DNA of 64,000 bases from an uncultured Clostridia bacterium (GCA_948443805.1 CAOJUB010000010.1:1-64000), one strand, 5' to 3'. Positions 7,912 through 15,628 are shown, counted from the first letter of the stretch. The notes: generated by a model from the sequence alone, not told the origin. Numbers and translations: made by a program.

Positions 7912-8082
7912 TTATTCTCGGTTTGGGAGATTCTGCCAGCAAACCGCGGCGGCGCAAAAGTAGGCCACCGTTGCCGAATAGGCGGAAGAATGCCCGAACA
8001 ATGCCGTGATGAGAAAAATAAATCCCGCTGCCGATAGGTTCAAAACAAGGATTGTTCCCCCTGCTTTATTCGCTTTTTTCAT
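7912..8082 (-). CDS. Small two-helix membrane protein coupled to the XRE regulator
   Basis: A 56-residue ORF beginning MKKANKAGG with two hydrophobic stretches (about residues 10-27 and 33-48). Its ATG at 8082 lies inside the last codons of the upstream XRE gene, overlapping by 17 nt in another frame, which suggests translational coupling. The longer frame that extends it to 8214 is only a shadow of the regulator gene. I do not recognise a family. A small membrane partner that anchors or tunes the membrane-attached regulator is possible, but this is inference from position only. Confidence 0.45.
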   Translation of the reverse strand: MKKANKAGGTILVLNLSAAGFIFLITALFGHSSAYSATVAYFCAAAVCWQNLPNRE

Positions 8083-8620
8083 GGTTGTTTTGTTCGGTAT
8101 CTCGATTTGACTTCCCGATTTTATACAGCAATCTTTGTTTGAGTTTCTGTATTTTTTCTCCATATTTGCTGGTGTACAGCGCGCCGACCAGGAGCGTGCC
8201 GCCGACAATCCCAAGAGAAAAGGAGGCGATCTGCTCCCCTCCGTTTTTCAGGTCAAGTCCGGTTGCATTCAGCGCCGCATAGAGAATAAAGGCAACAATT
8301 GCCGCAATAAATAATCCGCAGACGCGCCTGGAAAATCGCTGCTTTTCATGGCTTTCGTAGTCGGCTACTTTTAAAAGGGTTTGCTCTGTTTTTTTGTCAA
8401 TCATCTCGCTTTTCCTTTCTCCATCCAAAATTTCTTCAATGCTGACGTTATACGTATTGGCGATTTCAATCACCAAATCGAAATCGGGCATGTTTACGCC
8501 GTTTTCCCATCGTGAAATACTGCGATTTGTCACGCCAAGTATTTCCGCCAGCTGCTCCTGGGTCAGCTGTTTTTCTTTGCGCAGCTCTTTTAAGAATCCG
8601 CCGATTTTCTTTTGATCCAT
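8066..8620 (-). CDS. XRE-family regulator with C-terminal membrane segments
   Basis: A DNA-binding regulator of 184 residues. Residues 1-65 form a Cro/CI-type helix-turn-helix (LTQEQLAEILGVTNRSISRWENG), and residues about 105-160 carry two hydrophobic segments, so the protein is probably tethered to the membrane. The start MDQKKIGG at 8620 has AAGGAGGG upstream; the frame extends 20 codons further, but those run through the promoter region. Membrane-attached XRE regulators of this form are common in Clostridia and their signals are generally unknown. The overlapping small membrane protein downstream is its only operon partner. Confidence 0.85.
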   Translation of the reverse strand: MDQKKIGGFLKELRKEKQLTQEQLAEILGVTNRSISRWENGVNMPDFDLVIEIANTYNVSIEEILDGERKSEMIDKKTEQTLLKVADYESHEKQRFSRRVCGLFIAAIVAFILYAALNATGLDLKNGGEQIASFSLGIVGGTLLVGALYTSKYGEKIQKLKQRLLYKIGKSNRDTEQNNHEKSE

Positions 8621-8766
8621 CAGAATTTGCCCTCCTTCTGCCTTGATTATAGCATATCGGATGAAGAAAGTACACGACACGGAACGAGAAATTTCTGTTT
8701 TTCAGCAGAAATCGGTGTCTGTCTGGTTCTCAGGTTGGAATATCTTAGCTTCCGCCCCGGTTTTCG

Positions 8767-8967
8767 TCAGTCTTTGCTTTTATAATAAAGCATGCAGTGA
8801 CAGTAGCCTTCAAAATTGGGGTCGGCGATTGCCTCGCGGAATTCTTTGCAGAGACATTTATTTTCTTCCGACCGTTCCAAACGGCAGGGGCAGTATCCCC
8901 CGGTTTTTTTCAGCCCTTCTTTTACTGTTTTTACAATGTCTGAATTTTCATTTAATCTGACAGCCAT
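8767..8967 (-). CDS. Ferredoxin-thioredoxin reductase catalytic-subunit-like protein
   Basis: A 66-residue stand-alone protein with the full FTR catalytic-chain cysteine pattern: CPC (GGYCPCRLE), CLC (NKCLCKEF) and CHC (GYCHCMLYY). In the known family these ligate a [4Fe-4S] cluster next to a redox-active disulfide and pass ferredoxin electrons to thioredoxin. No variable-chain subunit is nearby, as is typical for non-photosynthetic anaerobes. It has its own promoter (TTGACA-N17-TATAAT) and a good ribosome site (CGGAGGG). It may serve thiol reduction together with the thioredoxin at 53907-54215, but that is inference. Confidence 0.88.
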   Translation of the reverse strand: MAVRLNENSDIVKTVKEGLKKTGGYCPCRLERSEENKCLCKEFREAIADPNFEGYCHCMLYYKSKD

Positions 8968-9006
8968 AGAACCCTCCGTAATTTGTATCGTTTATTTGAT
9001 GTTTTT

Positions 9007-9035
9007 ATTATAATGAAATTTTTTTTTATTGTCAA
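9007..9035 (-). promoter_or_regulatory. Promoter of the FTR-like gene
   Basis: TTGACA (9035-9030), 17-bp spacer, TATAAT (9012-9007). Confidence 0.85.
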
Positions 9036-9116
9036 GCCTGCGCGGTTTAAAAATTTCCAAAAATTGATAATTATAAAACAGGAATCAGCGGCACATAATA
9101 GACTTGCAGGAGACGA

Positions 9117-9199
9117 AAAACCTGTCTCTTTCAGTCGGGAGAGACAAGTTTTGCTCCTGAGAATCAAGTGAAGACGCAAGGCGAAGGCTTTCGCTTCAC
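9117..9199 (+). promoter_or_regulatory. Two hairpins in the leader of the spore-protein gene
   Basis: Hairpin 1 (9117-9152) has 13-base arms with one mismatch. Hairpin 2 (9168-9199) has outer GTGAAG/CTTCAC and inner GCGAA/TTCGC pairs and ends 9 bases before the AAGGAG ribosome site. A CATAATA at 9094-9100 resembles a forespore (sigma-F/G) -10 box, but no good -35 is visible. The hairpins may stabilise a long-lived spore mRNA or control its translation. Confidence 0.5.
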
Positions 9200-9221
9200 G
9201 CATAAAAAGGAGTGAAAAAGA

Positions 9222-9413
9222 ATGGCTAAGAATAACAAACTTGTTCCTGAAGCTAAAGCAGGTCTTGATAAGTTTAAGATGGAAGCTGCTGCTGAAGTCG
9301 GCGTAAACCTGAAAAACGGTTATAACGGTGATCTTACTTCGAAGCAGGCTGGTTCCGTCGGTGGTCAGATGGTTAAAAAGATGATCCAGGCTTACGAAAA
9401 CGGCCTGAAATAA
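9222..9413 (+). CDS. Alpha/beta-type small acid-soluble spore protein
   Basis: A 63-residue DNA-coating protein of the spore core that protects DNA from UV and other damage and is degraded by GPR at germination. The sequence has the two family blocks: LDKFKMEAAAEVGV (the GPR cleavage region, E-x-A-x-E) and GYNGDLTSKQAGSVGGQMVKKM. AAGGAG lies eight bases before the ATG and a terminator follows. Its presence is the strongest evidence in the window that the organism sporulates. Confidence 0.95.
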   Translation: MAKNNKLVPEAKAGLDKFKMEAAAEVGVNLKNGYNGDLTSKQAGSVGGQMVKKMIQAYENGLK

Positions 9414-9461
9414 GGAAAGTAAGTTTTCAGCGTTCTTATCGAACGAAATATTGAATTCTTC

Positions 9462-9496
9462 CGCGGAGAGCACTGCTCTCCGCGATTCCTTTTTTA
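9462..9496. terminator. Terminator between the spore-protein gene and the radical SAM gene
   Basis: CGCGGAGAG and CTCTCCGCG with a five-base loop, then a T-rich tail on the plus strand. Its right edge touches the stop codon of the convergent radical SAM gene. Confidence 0.88.
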
Positions 9497-10405
9497 GCGT
9501 GGAGAAAAAAACAGATCCAGCAGTCCGTTGTCGGAAAAATCGGGCGTGTATACCGACGTCGCCGAATCCGTTTCCTGAAAATAACCGGTAAGCCCCAGTT
9601 TTTTCGCCTGTTTTTTTACGAGAGAATATTCGAGGTATTTCAGTTTTCGGTCAAGCGGCGGAAATTCTTTCGCCCGGCCTGCGGGATAGTACTGGCACAT
9701 GACGCTGACTGGGGTTTGGGGGAATTTTTCTGCAATACAATGCAGGATTTTTATGCTTTCCACCGTCATTCCCGGAAGAACCAAATGACGGATGAGCACG
9801 CCCTGTTTGATCCGGCCGTTTTCAAGAACCGTTTTGGGCTGCTGCCGGTGCATTTCGGCTATTGCTTTTACGGCAACGGAAAAATAATCCGGCGCAGAAG
9901 AAAACGCTGCGGCGTTTTTTTTAGAAAAAAATTTCAGGTCGGGCAGAAAAACATCAACCAGTCCGTCCAGTTTTTTCAGCGTTTCCGGTTTTTCATAACC
10001 GCTGCTGTTCCAGATAACCGGAATGGAGAGCTTCGGCCGAACAGTTTTGAGCGCTTTTGCAATTTCTTCGGTAAAATGCGTCGGCGTTACCAGGTTGATA
10101 TTTTCTACGCCGGTCTGCTGTAAAAATAAAAGAAGCTCGCAAAAATCCGTTTGGGAAAAACAGTGAACAGGGGATGTTTTTCCCGTCAACTTTCGGCTGA
10201 TTTGATGATTCTGACAAAAAACACAGCCGAGATTGCAGCCGCAGAAGAAAACGGTTCCCGAACCGTTCTCTCCGCTGACGCAGGGTTCCTCCCAGAAATG
10301 TTTGGATGCCCGGCAAATTTCAATTTCTTTTCCGCAGCCGCAGAATCCAAGTCCGGAAGTTCGGTCTGCGCCGCAGTTCCGCGGACATTCGTAGCAGGTT
10401 GTCAT
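9494..10405 (-). CDS. Radical SAM protein, PflA-related (COG1313-like)
   Basis: A 303-residue radical SAM enzyme. The cluster motif is CNLGCVFCQN (about residue 55), a CxxxCxxC that binds [4Fe-4S] with S-adenosylmethionine. The N-terminal Cys-rich region YECPRNCGADR...GFCGCG resembles proteins annotated as putative pyruvate formate-lyase activating enzyme. Downstream it has LVTPTHF, WNSSGYEKPETL and LPDLKFF, typical of this subgroup. No glycyl-radical enzyme gene is adjacent, so its target cannot be assigned and a role outside PFL activation is likely. It is transcribed away from the BlaI/M56 pair. Confidence 0.85.
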   Translation of the reverse strand: MTTCYECPRNCGADRTSGLGFCGCGKEIEICRASKHFWEEPCVSGENGSGTVFFCGCNLGCVFCQNHQISRKLTGKTSPVHCFSQTDFCELLLFLQQTGVENINLVTPTHFTEEIAKALKTVRPKLSIPVIWNSSGYEKPETLKKLDGLVDVFLPDLKFFSKKNAAAFSSAPDYFSVAVKAIAEMHRQQPKTVLENGRIKQGVLIRHLVLPGMTVESIKILHCIAEKFPQTPVSVMCQYYPAGRAKEFPPLDRKLKYLEYSLVKKQAKKLGLTGYFQETDSATSVYTPDFSDNGLLDLFFSPR

Positions 10406-10519
10406 TCTACGTCTCCTTTCTGCAATGGAAAGATAAAAACTGTCATGTCTTCCTTGGTCGTTGTTCTCCGAGAAAAAACCGGCATTTTTTGAATAATTTA
10501 TGTCTTTTTGAAAAAAGGC

Positions 10520-10548
10520 TTGACAAATTTGTCGGTAGGCTATAAACT
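10520..10548 (+). promoter_or_regulatory. Promoter of the BlaI/M56 operon
   Basis: TTGACA at 10520-10525, 17-bp spacer, TAAACT (an overlapping TATAAA lies at 10541). The operator covers the -10 box and start site. Confidence 0.7.
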
Positions 10549-10567
10549 ATAAGTGTTGGTAGCCTAC
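10535..10567. promoter_or_regulatory. Candidate BlaI-family operator
   Basis: GTAGGCTA (10535-10542) and TAGCCTAC (10560-10567) are perfect inverted arms separated by 17 bp, overlapping the -10 and transcription start. BlaI/MecI proteins bind such sites as dimers; the half-site differs from the staphylococcal TACA/TGTA type. Confidence 0.7.
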
Positions 10568-10588
10568 AAACAAACAGGGGTGACGGAT

Positions 10589-10954
10589 ATGAATGATTTA
10601 AAATTAGGCGTTGTTGATGAAAAATTTGCCGATATTGTCTGGCGCAACGCGCCGATTTCAACCGGGGAATTGGTGAAACGCTGCGAGGAAGAACTGCACT
10701 GGAAACGACCCACGACATATTCGGCGATCCGTAAATTCTGCCAAAATGGGATTTTCCGGATGGAAAACCGGTTTGTCAGCGTGCTGGTGACAAAAGAAGA
10801 GCTGCAGGGAAAGCAGAGTGCGAAATTTGTGGAGGACGTTTTTTCCGGTTCGCTGCCTGCTTTTATCGCGGCTTTTACAAGCCGGAAAAAGCTGACAGTT
10901 CAGGAAGTGGAAGATATTCAGAAAATGATTGATTCGGCGAAGGAGGAATTGTGA
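10589..10954 (+). CDS. BlaI/MecI/CopY family repressor
   Basis: A 121-residue winged-helix repressor. MNDLKLGVVDEKFADIVWRN followed by TTYSAIRKFCQNG shows the family fold (LG--E--VM-ILW and TTVYT-L-RL--KG). The start ATG at 10589 has AGGGGTGA upstream; the frame's earlier codons lie in the operator. In known systems the repressor is inactivated by proteolysis triggered by the co-transcribed M56 sensor. Here the stop overlaps the start of that sensor gene (TGATG), indicating tight coupling. The inducer need not be a beta-lactam, given the partner's unusual sensor domain. Confidence 0.9.
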   Translation: MNDLKLGVVDEKFADIVWRNAPISTGELVKRCEEELHWKRPTTYSAIRKFCQNGIFRMENRFVSVLVTKEELQGKQSAKFVEDVFSGSLPAFIAAFTSRKKLTVQEVEDIQKMIDSAKEEL

Positions 10955-12606
10955 TGGCAACCTTGGCAGAGCAGCTGCTTCCGCAGATTTTTTTGCAGAT
11001 TGTCAATATGAGTATCACGGCCGGATGGCTGATTTTTGCAGTCTTGCTTCTCCGGAAACTGTTGAAAAAAGCGCCGAAATCGGTTTGCTGCGTTCTGTGG
11101 GCGTTTGTTGCGGTCCGGTTGGTTTGTCCGTTCTCTCCGGAATCTTTTTTCAGCTTGATTCCCAGTTCGCAGCCGATCCGCAGCGATGTTTTTCAGGTAA
11201 ATACCGGGGTTCATCTGGGGGTTCCCGCGCTGGATCCTGTGGGAGACGCTACGCTGAACCTATCGGATTGGGAAGGCACAACGGTTTCTGCAAAGAGTTT
11301 GTTCGGCAATCCGCTTTTTCTTTTTTCTGTTTTGTGGCTTGCGGGGGTTGTCGTGGTTTTCGGATTCGGAATCTGGAGTGTGCTCCGTCTTCGCAGAAAA
11401 ATCAGAATGTCGGTTCCGTATCAGAAGGGTGTTCTTCTTTGCGATACTGTGCAGACGCCGTTTATTTTCGGTATTTTCAGACCGAAAATTTATCTTCCGT
11501 CGAATATTGATTCTGCGCAGGTCCCCTATGTTCTTGCACATGAACGGGCGCATTTGTCCCGAAAGGATCATCTCTGGAAACCGTTGGCATACGGCTTTCT
11601 TGCCGTGTATTGGTTTCATCCGCTCTGCTGGCTGGGATATTTCCTTTTTTGCCGGGATATGGAATTTGCCTGCGATGAACGGGTGGTTAAAAACTGGGAT
11701 TTTGAGAAAAAGCGGGAATATTCGCAAACGCTTTTAAACCTGAGCGTAAACCGCCGGACCTTTGCTGTTTCTCCGCTGACTTTCGGTGAAGTCGGGGTAA
11801 AAGAGCGGATACGGGCGATATTGCATTATAAAAAGCCGACGTTCTGGATGATTTTTGCCGCCGTTATTCTTTGCGCGGTTACTGCCGTTTGTTTTTTAAC
11901 CCACCGGACGGCAACGCTTTCTCCCGAAAACGACGGTTCGGTTCTTTTGGAAACCGGCAGCGACTATAGCGGCGTGACGCTTGAAGCCAGAGCCGTTTCC
12001 GGAGACGCGGCGGCTTTCTCTCTTGAAATTGTCTGGAAAAATTCTACATTGAACGAGTTTATGTACGGAGAACCGTTTGACATTTACCGATGGGAAGAAA
12101 ATGATTGGCAGCGGGTTGAACCGCGGCCCGGCCATGGTTTTTCCATGCCGGCGTATATGATCCCTCCGTATTCTTCACGGACGCATACCTACCGTCCGTT
12201 TGATACCTATGATCTGACGGTCGGAAAATACCGGCTTGTTACCGAGTTTTTCTTTGAAGGAAAGGAAGAGGATACCTATCGCGCATGGGTTGATTTTGAT
12301 TTGGAAACGTTGCCTTCGTTAGAAGGGAACCGTTTGCGGAAATATGTATATCAGGGATCGGAAGATGTTGTTCCGGCCAATTTTGTGTTAGAGGAAGGGA
12401 ACCGTTTTCTCTTCACTTTTTCGGCGGAGAGCAGTTATGTCGGGGTCGGAACCTATGAGATCAATGGCGATAAACTGATTTTGAGAACCGACGACGGCGC
12501 GGTGTATTTCTTTTTTGCCGACGGCGACGGATATGTTTTCGATGCGGAAAATTCTTCCGGTTTCCGTTGGGGCGCCGATTTTGAAAACGGTTCGGTTTTC
12601 CGGTGA
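10954..12606 (+). CDS. M56 (BlaR1-type) membrane metallopeptidase with non-PBP sensor domain
   Basis: A 550-residue membrane protease. Transmembrane segments lie at about residues 20-45, 110-140 and 295-320. The zinc motif HERAH (about residue 196, AHERAHLSRKDH) with EFACDERV further on is the M56 catalytic signature. After the last helix come about 230 extracytoplasmic residues that are not the penicillin-binding domain of BlaR1/MecR1: no SxxK or KTG is seen. An Ig-like beta domain (residues about 330-450) is followed by a small lipocalin-like beta domain (YVGVGTYEINGDKLIL...). The ATG overlaps the BlaI stop. The signal sensed is unknown; envelope stress or a non-beta-lactam ligand is possible. 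Confidence 0.85.
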   Translation: MATLAEQLLPQIFLQIVNMSITAGWLIFAVLLLRKLLKKAPKSVCCVLWAFVAVRLVCPFSPESFFSLIPSSQPIRSDVFQVNTGVHLGVPALDPVGDATLNLSDWEGTTVSAKSLFGNPLFLFSVLWLAGVVVVFGFGIWSVLRLRRKIRMSVPYQKGVLLCDTVQTPFIFGIFRPKIYLPSNIDSAQVPYVLAHERAHLSRKDHLWKPLAYGFLAVYWFHPLCWLGYFLFCRDMEFACDERVVKNWDFEKKREYSQTLLNLSVNRRTFAVSPLTFGEVGVKERIRAILHYKKPTFWMIFAAVILCAVTAVCFLTHRTATLSPENDGSVLLETGSDYSGVTLEARAVSGDAAAFSLEIVWKNSTLNEFMYGEPFDIYRWEENDWQRVEPRPGHGFSMPAYMIPPYSSRTHTYRPFDTYDLTVGKYRLVTEFFFEGKEEDTYRAWVDFDLETLPSLEGNRLRKYVYQGSEDVVPANFVLEEGNRFLFTFSAESSYVGVGTYEINGDKLILRTDDGAVYFFFADGDGYVFDAENSSGFRWGADFENGSVFR

Positions 12607-12655
12607 TTTCGGGAAGAAACGGTTGCGGTTATTCTTCTGTGACTATTCGGTGCGA

Positions 12656-12697
12656 AGCAGAACGCAATCCTTTAAGGATTGCGTTCTGCTTCTTTTT
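12656..12697. terminator. Terminator shared by the M56 gene and mutY
   Basis: AGCAGAACGCAATCC pairs perfectly with GGATTGCGTTCTGCT around a five-base loop, then TCTTTTT. The last codons and stop of the convergent mutY lie inside the right arm. Confidence 0.92.
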
Positions 12698-13793
12698 CAA
12701 AAATTTGTTTCCAGTAGAACCGGAACGCAGATGGAATTGCATATTCGTTCTGAATTTCTGATGCGGTTTTCCAGATAAACAGCGGAGACTCTTCCCGGCA
12801 TTCCGCCCGATATCCGTTCATCCGCCATTCAATATGCGTAAAAATATGTTTTGCTTTTCCGCAGGAACGGCATGAAGTTTGAATGCCCTGCGCGGAAAGA
12901 AAGGATTCCGCTTCGGTTTTCGTCATTTTTTTCTTTTCATTCGGAAATTCCCACATACCGGCGAGCAACCCTTTTTCTTCCCTCTGCCGGAGCGCGTATT
13001 TCCCGTTGCAGGAGAGGAGAAAAACGGTAAGAGTTTCTGTTTTTCGTTCCTTTTTCGGACTTTTCACTGGATAACGGGAAACGGTGTTGCTGCGGTGTGC
13101 CAGACAAACTTTTTGCAGCGGACAGTTTTGACATAAAGGGGTTCCGTTTGGAATGCAGATAACTTCTCCCAGCTCCATAATGCCTTCGGTTAAAAGCGAC
13201 GCCTCCCGGCCGGAAGGATAGAGCTTCCGCAGCGTTTCTGTCACCGACTTTTTGGTCTTTGCCGCCAGAATATCGTCTTCACAGGCGGTCAGCCGCGTTA
13301 AAACCCGCAGTACGTTTCCATCGACAGCAGGTTCCGGCCGTCCAAAAGCAATCGAGGCGATCGCGCCGGCGGTATATTCTCCGATTCCCGGCAGCTTCCG
13401 CAGTTCGTCCGCGTTTTCCGGCAGTTTCCCCTCATAGGCCGAACATACAATCTGCGCGGCTTTTTTCAGATTTTTTGCACGGCTGTAGTAGCCCAACCCT
13501 TCCCAGAGTTTCATCAGTTTGTCATCGTCTGTTTCTGCCAGTTCTTTTACTGTCGGCAATTCCTGCAAAAACCGTTCGTAATACGGAATAACCGTTTCAA
13601 TTCTGGTTTGCTGCAGCATGGTTTCTGAAATCCAGATATGATACGGCGTCGGGCTGAGCCTCCACGGAAGCGGTCTTTGATTGGCGCGATACCAGGCGAT
13701 GATCAGCGGTATTGCTTTTTGCAGAAGCGGTTTTTGTTCCAAAGCGATAGGCTCCTCTCGGAGGTCACAGCCTGTTATTGGGCGTGAGCTCAT
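12672..13793 (-). CDS. mutY: A/G-specific adenine glycosylase
   Basis: Removes adenine mispaired with 8-oxoguanine. The 373 residues include the N-terminal helix-hairpin-helix glycosylase with catalytic Glu in SETMLQQT, the hairpin LPGIGEYTAGAIASIAFG with catalytic Asp in VDGNVLRVLTR, the [4Fe-4S] ligands in CIPNGTPLCQNCPLQKVC (C-x8-C-x2-C-x5-C as read here, close to the usual C-x6-C-x2-C-x5-C), and a C-terminal NUDIX-like 8-oxoG-recognition domain. It overlaps the Fpg-like gene upstream by an ATGA junction, so the pair forms one oxidised-guanine repair operon. Confidence 0.95.
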   Translation of the reverse strand: MSSRPITGCDLREEPIALEQKPLLQKAIPLIIAWYRANQRPLPWRLSPTPYHIWISETMLQQTRIETVIPYYERFLQELPTVKELAETDDDKLMKLWEGLGYYSRAKNLKKAAQIVCSAYEGKLPENADELRKLPGIGEYTAGAIASIAFGRPEPAVDGNVLRVLTRLTACEDDILAAKTKKSVTETLRKLYPSGREASLLTEGIMELGEVICIPNGTPLCQNCPLQKVCLAHRSNTVSRYPVKSPKKERKTETLTVFLLSCNGKYALRQREEKGLLAGMWEFPNEKKKMTKTEAESFLSAQGIQTSCRSCGKAKHIFTHIEWRMNGYRAECREESPLFIWKTASEIQNEYAIPSAFRFYWKQIFEKEAERNP

Positions 13794-14617
13794 TTTTTAT
13801 AGGGTTCCGGCTGGCAGACCGGGCAGAAATAAATGGCGCCGCCCAGATAGGATTGACGGATCAGTTTCCCGCCGCACCGCGGGCACGGACGGGACAGAGC
13901 AGTGTTGGAACATACCGTAGGATAGCCGCCGGCCTTGCCGAATAAATCCTTTTCTGTATCCCGTCCGCCCTGCTCGGCCATTGCTTTTAACGTTTCTTTT
14001 ATGCTTTGATATAGCCGCAGCTGTTCTTTGTCGTTCAGAGATAGTAGGCTTCGTTTCGGATGAAGCGCCGCATTCCATAAGATGTCCTGCAAAACGCCGT
14101 TGCCGAGCCCCGGAATTCGCTGTTCTGTCGCCAGCAGCGCTTTCAGGGACAGATTTTTCGGCGAGGCGCTGCAAAGCTGCTCAAAATACCGTTCATCAAA
14201 GGCGTCGGTCAGCGGCGAAGGTTTTTTGTCGTCCGGAAAAGCCGTTGCCGGTATGCAGAAAAGCGCTCCCCACATTTTCACCGTGCAGCTGATGAAAGAA
14301 TCATCATCAAAAGTTAATAACAGCTGATGTTTTGCCGGCAGGCGGCTTCCCTTTGGATAGTATCGGATTGGGGTTCCCAGCTCTAACAGCGTATCTTCAC
14401 AGAGAATCATGGTCGAATATCCGCAGCCGGAACCTGCTCCGGCTGCCGAACCGGTGATTTTTTTCCCTGTCAGCATCGCCGGATAATTCCCCGGGTCGCC
14501 GGTATACCATGCAAATTTATGCGGATGGGTATTGGCCTGAACGTTGGTTATTTGTTTCCCGATCAGGTTCTTTCTGATTTGGTCTGCGAGTACGGTTGTT
14601 TCGGGTAGTTCGATCAT
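13790..14617 (-). CDS. Fpg/Nei-family DNA glycosylase lacking the N-terminal proline
   Basis: A 275-residue member of the formamidopyrimidine-DNA glycosylase/endonuclease VIII family. The C-terminal half is canonical: GLGNGVLQDILWNA (helix-two-turn-helix), ALHPKRSLLSL, and a zinc finger CPRCGGKLIRQ...YFCPVCQ. The N-terminus begins MIELPET instead of MPELPE, so the catalytic N-terminal Pro of Fpg/Nei is Ile, although the following Glu is retained. AAAGGA precedes the ATG at 14617; the upstream extension of the frame runs through the promoter. Similar MIELPE-type proteins exist in Firmicutes and their activity is not settled. Translationally coupled to mutY. Confidence 0.85.
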   Translation of the reverse strand: MIELPETTVLADQIRKNLIGKQITNVQANTHPHKFAWYTGDPGNYPAMLTGKKITGSAAGAGSGCGYSTMILCEDTLLELGTPIRYYPKGSRLPAKHQLLLTFDDDSFISCTVKMWGALFCIPATAFPDDKKPSPLTDAFDERYFEQLCSASPKNLSLKALLATEQRIPGLGNGVLQDILWNAALHPKRSLLSLNDKEQLRLYQSIKETLKAMAEQGGRDTEKDLFGKAGGYPTVCSNTALSRPCPRCGGKLIRQSYLGGAIYFCPVCQPEPYKK

Positions 14618-14687
14618 TGGTTTGCAATCCTTTCGGTTATTTGCGATTGATTTTCTCCCTGGTGCGGTTCTTTTTATAATTACTCTT

Positions 14688-14716
14688 AGTGTATCATAAA
14701 TCCGTATGGGTGTCAA
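14688..14716 (-). promoter_or_regulatory. Promoter of the Fpg-like/mutY operon
   Basis: TTGACA (14716-14711), 17-bp spacer, TACACT (14693-14688). Confidence 0.75.
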
Positions 14717-14761
14717 GCCGGTTTCCATAAGAAAATGTTTCTTGTTTTCCCTCTGCTGGTT

Positions 14762-15628
14762 TCATTCTCCCCAATGATTAATTTGCTTTGCCGCATCGGC
14801 GATAATGACATCCGGTTTGTTCTGATTGACGACAACGATCGGCCGCTTCCTGTCGAAGTTTTCGATTTCTCCGTCTTCTCCGAAAACGGGGCGTGCAGAA
14901 ATTTCCATTTTGCAGGCATCCGGCCGGATCAGCAGGCCTTCGGCGCAAAGATCCCAGAGCCCCTGCGCCCAGGAAATTTCGCGGAAACGGCGGCGCAGCC
15001 AGGTGGGAAGCGGCCGGGAAGCGGAAAAAAGTTCGTCAATTTCGTCATTGTTTTTGCGGTAAGGCGCGACCACACGTCCCGCGCATACCAGCGCCATATT
15101 CTCAGCCAAGTCAAAGAGGATTTTTCCGGCTTCGATATCGTTGCGATAGTTATATTCGTCGGTATTGTTTTGTCCCTGCAAATGATCGAGCGCCAGCCAG
15201 ACGACGATAAGTTTGTCCCGGATTTCGGGATACAGGGAAAGAGCGCTTGCCACATTGGTGCAGCAGCCGGTAATGACGGCGTATATCGGTTCTCTGTTTG
15301 ACAGAACCAGTTCCCGCAGCGCTTTTGCCGCCGGACTGTTTATTGGTTTTTTTGTTTCCCGGATAAATGCCGGACTGCCTTCATATACCGGTATCGTAAC
15401 GCCTGCCGCTGAAATGATTTCTTCGCATTCCGCTTTTCCGGCGGCAACAGCTTCTTCCGGTTCGTTATACGGCGCGGAACATACGGCCAGCACCCTGACT
15501 TTATGCGGCGAAGCAATGGCGTACGTAAGAGCGAATTGGTCGTCTCCGTCGGCGCCGGCATCGCAGTCGACAATGATATTTTTAACAGTATCGGACTGAA
15601 TGTGTGTTCTGATCTGTTCCGGGGACAT
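14762..15628 (-). CDS. Inosine-uridine-preferring nucleoside hydrolase family protein
   Basis: Hydrolyses the N-glycosidic bond of ribonucleosides to base plus ribose in nucleoside salvage. The 288 residues carry the Ca2+-binding N-terminal motif IIVDCDAGADGDDQFAL, a variant of DxDxxxDDxxAL with one extra residue before DD. Further family elements are ITGCCTNVASAL (glycine/asparagine loop) and YNYRNDIEAGKILFD, the equivalent of the EFN-x-D-x-EA substrate segment. The C-terminal half diverges from characterised enzymes, so substrate preference cannot be assigned. It stands alone upstream of the repair operon. Confidence 0.82.
   Translation of the reverse strand: MSPEQIRTHIQSDTVKNIIVDCDAGADGDDQFALTYAIASPHKVRVLAVCSAPYNEPEEAVAAGKAECEEIISAAGVTIPVYEGSPAFIRETKKPINSPAAKALRELVLSNREPIYAVITGCCTNVASALSLYPEIRDKLIVVWLALDHLQGQNNTDEYNYRNDIEAGKILFDLAENMALVCAGRVVAPYRKNNDEIDELFSASRPLPTWLRRRFREISWAQGLWDLCAEGLLIRPDACKMEISARPVFGEDGEIENFDRKRPIVVVNQNKPDVIIADAAKQINHWGE

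Noticed and set aside
7843-8037. 64-codon plus-strand ORF after the biotin operon
   Set aside because: No ribosome site, no family match, and it overlaps the better-supported small membrane protein on the other strand.
8952-9473. 173-codon minus-strand ORF across the spore-protein gene
   Set aside because: It is antisense to a certain SASP gene and its leader, with no homology or translation signals.
10954-12606. Beta-lactam sensor BlaR1/MecR1
   Set aside because: The penicillin-binding SxxK, SxN and KTG motifs are missing from the extracellular part, so antibiotic sensing is not supported.
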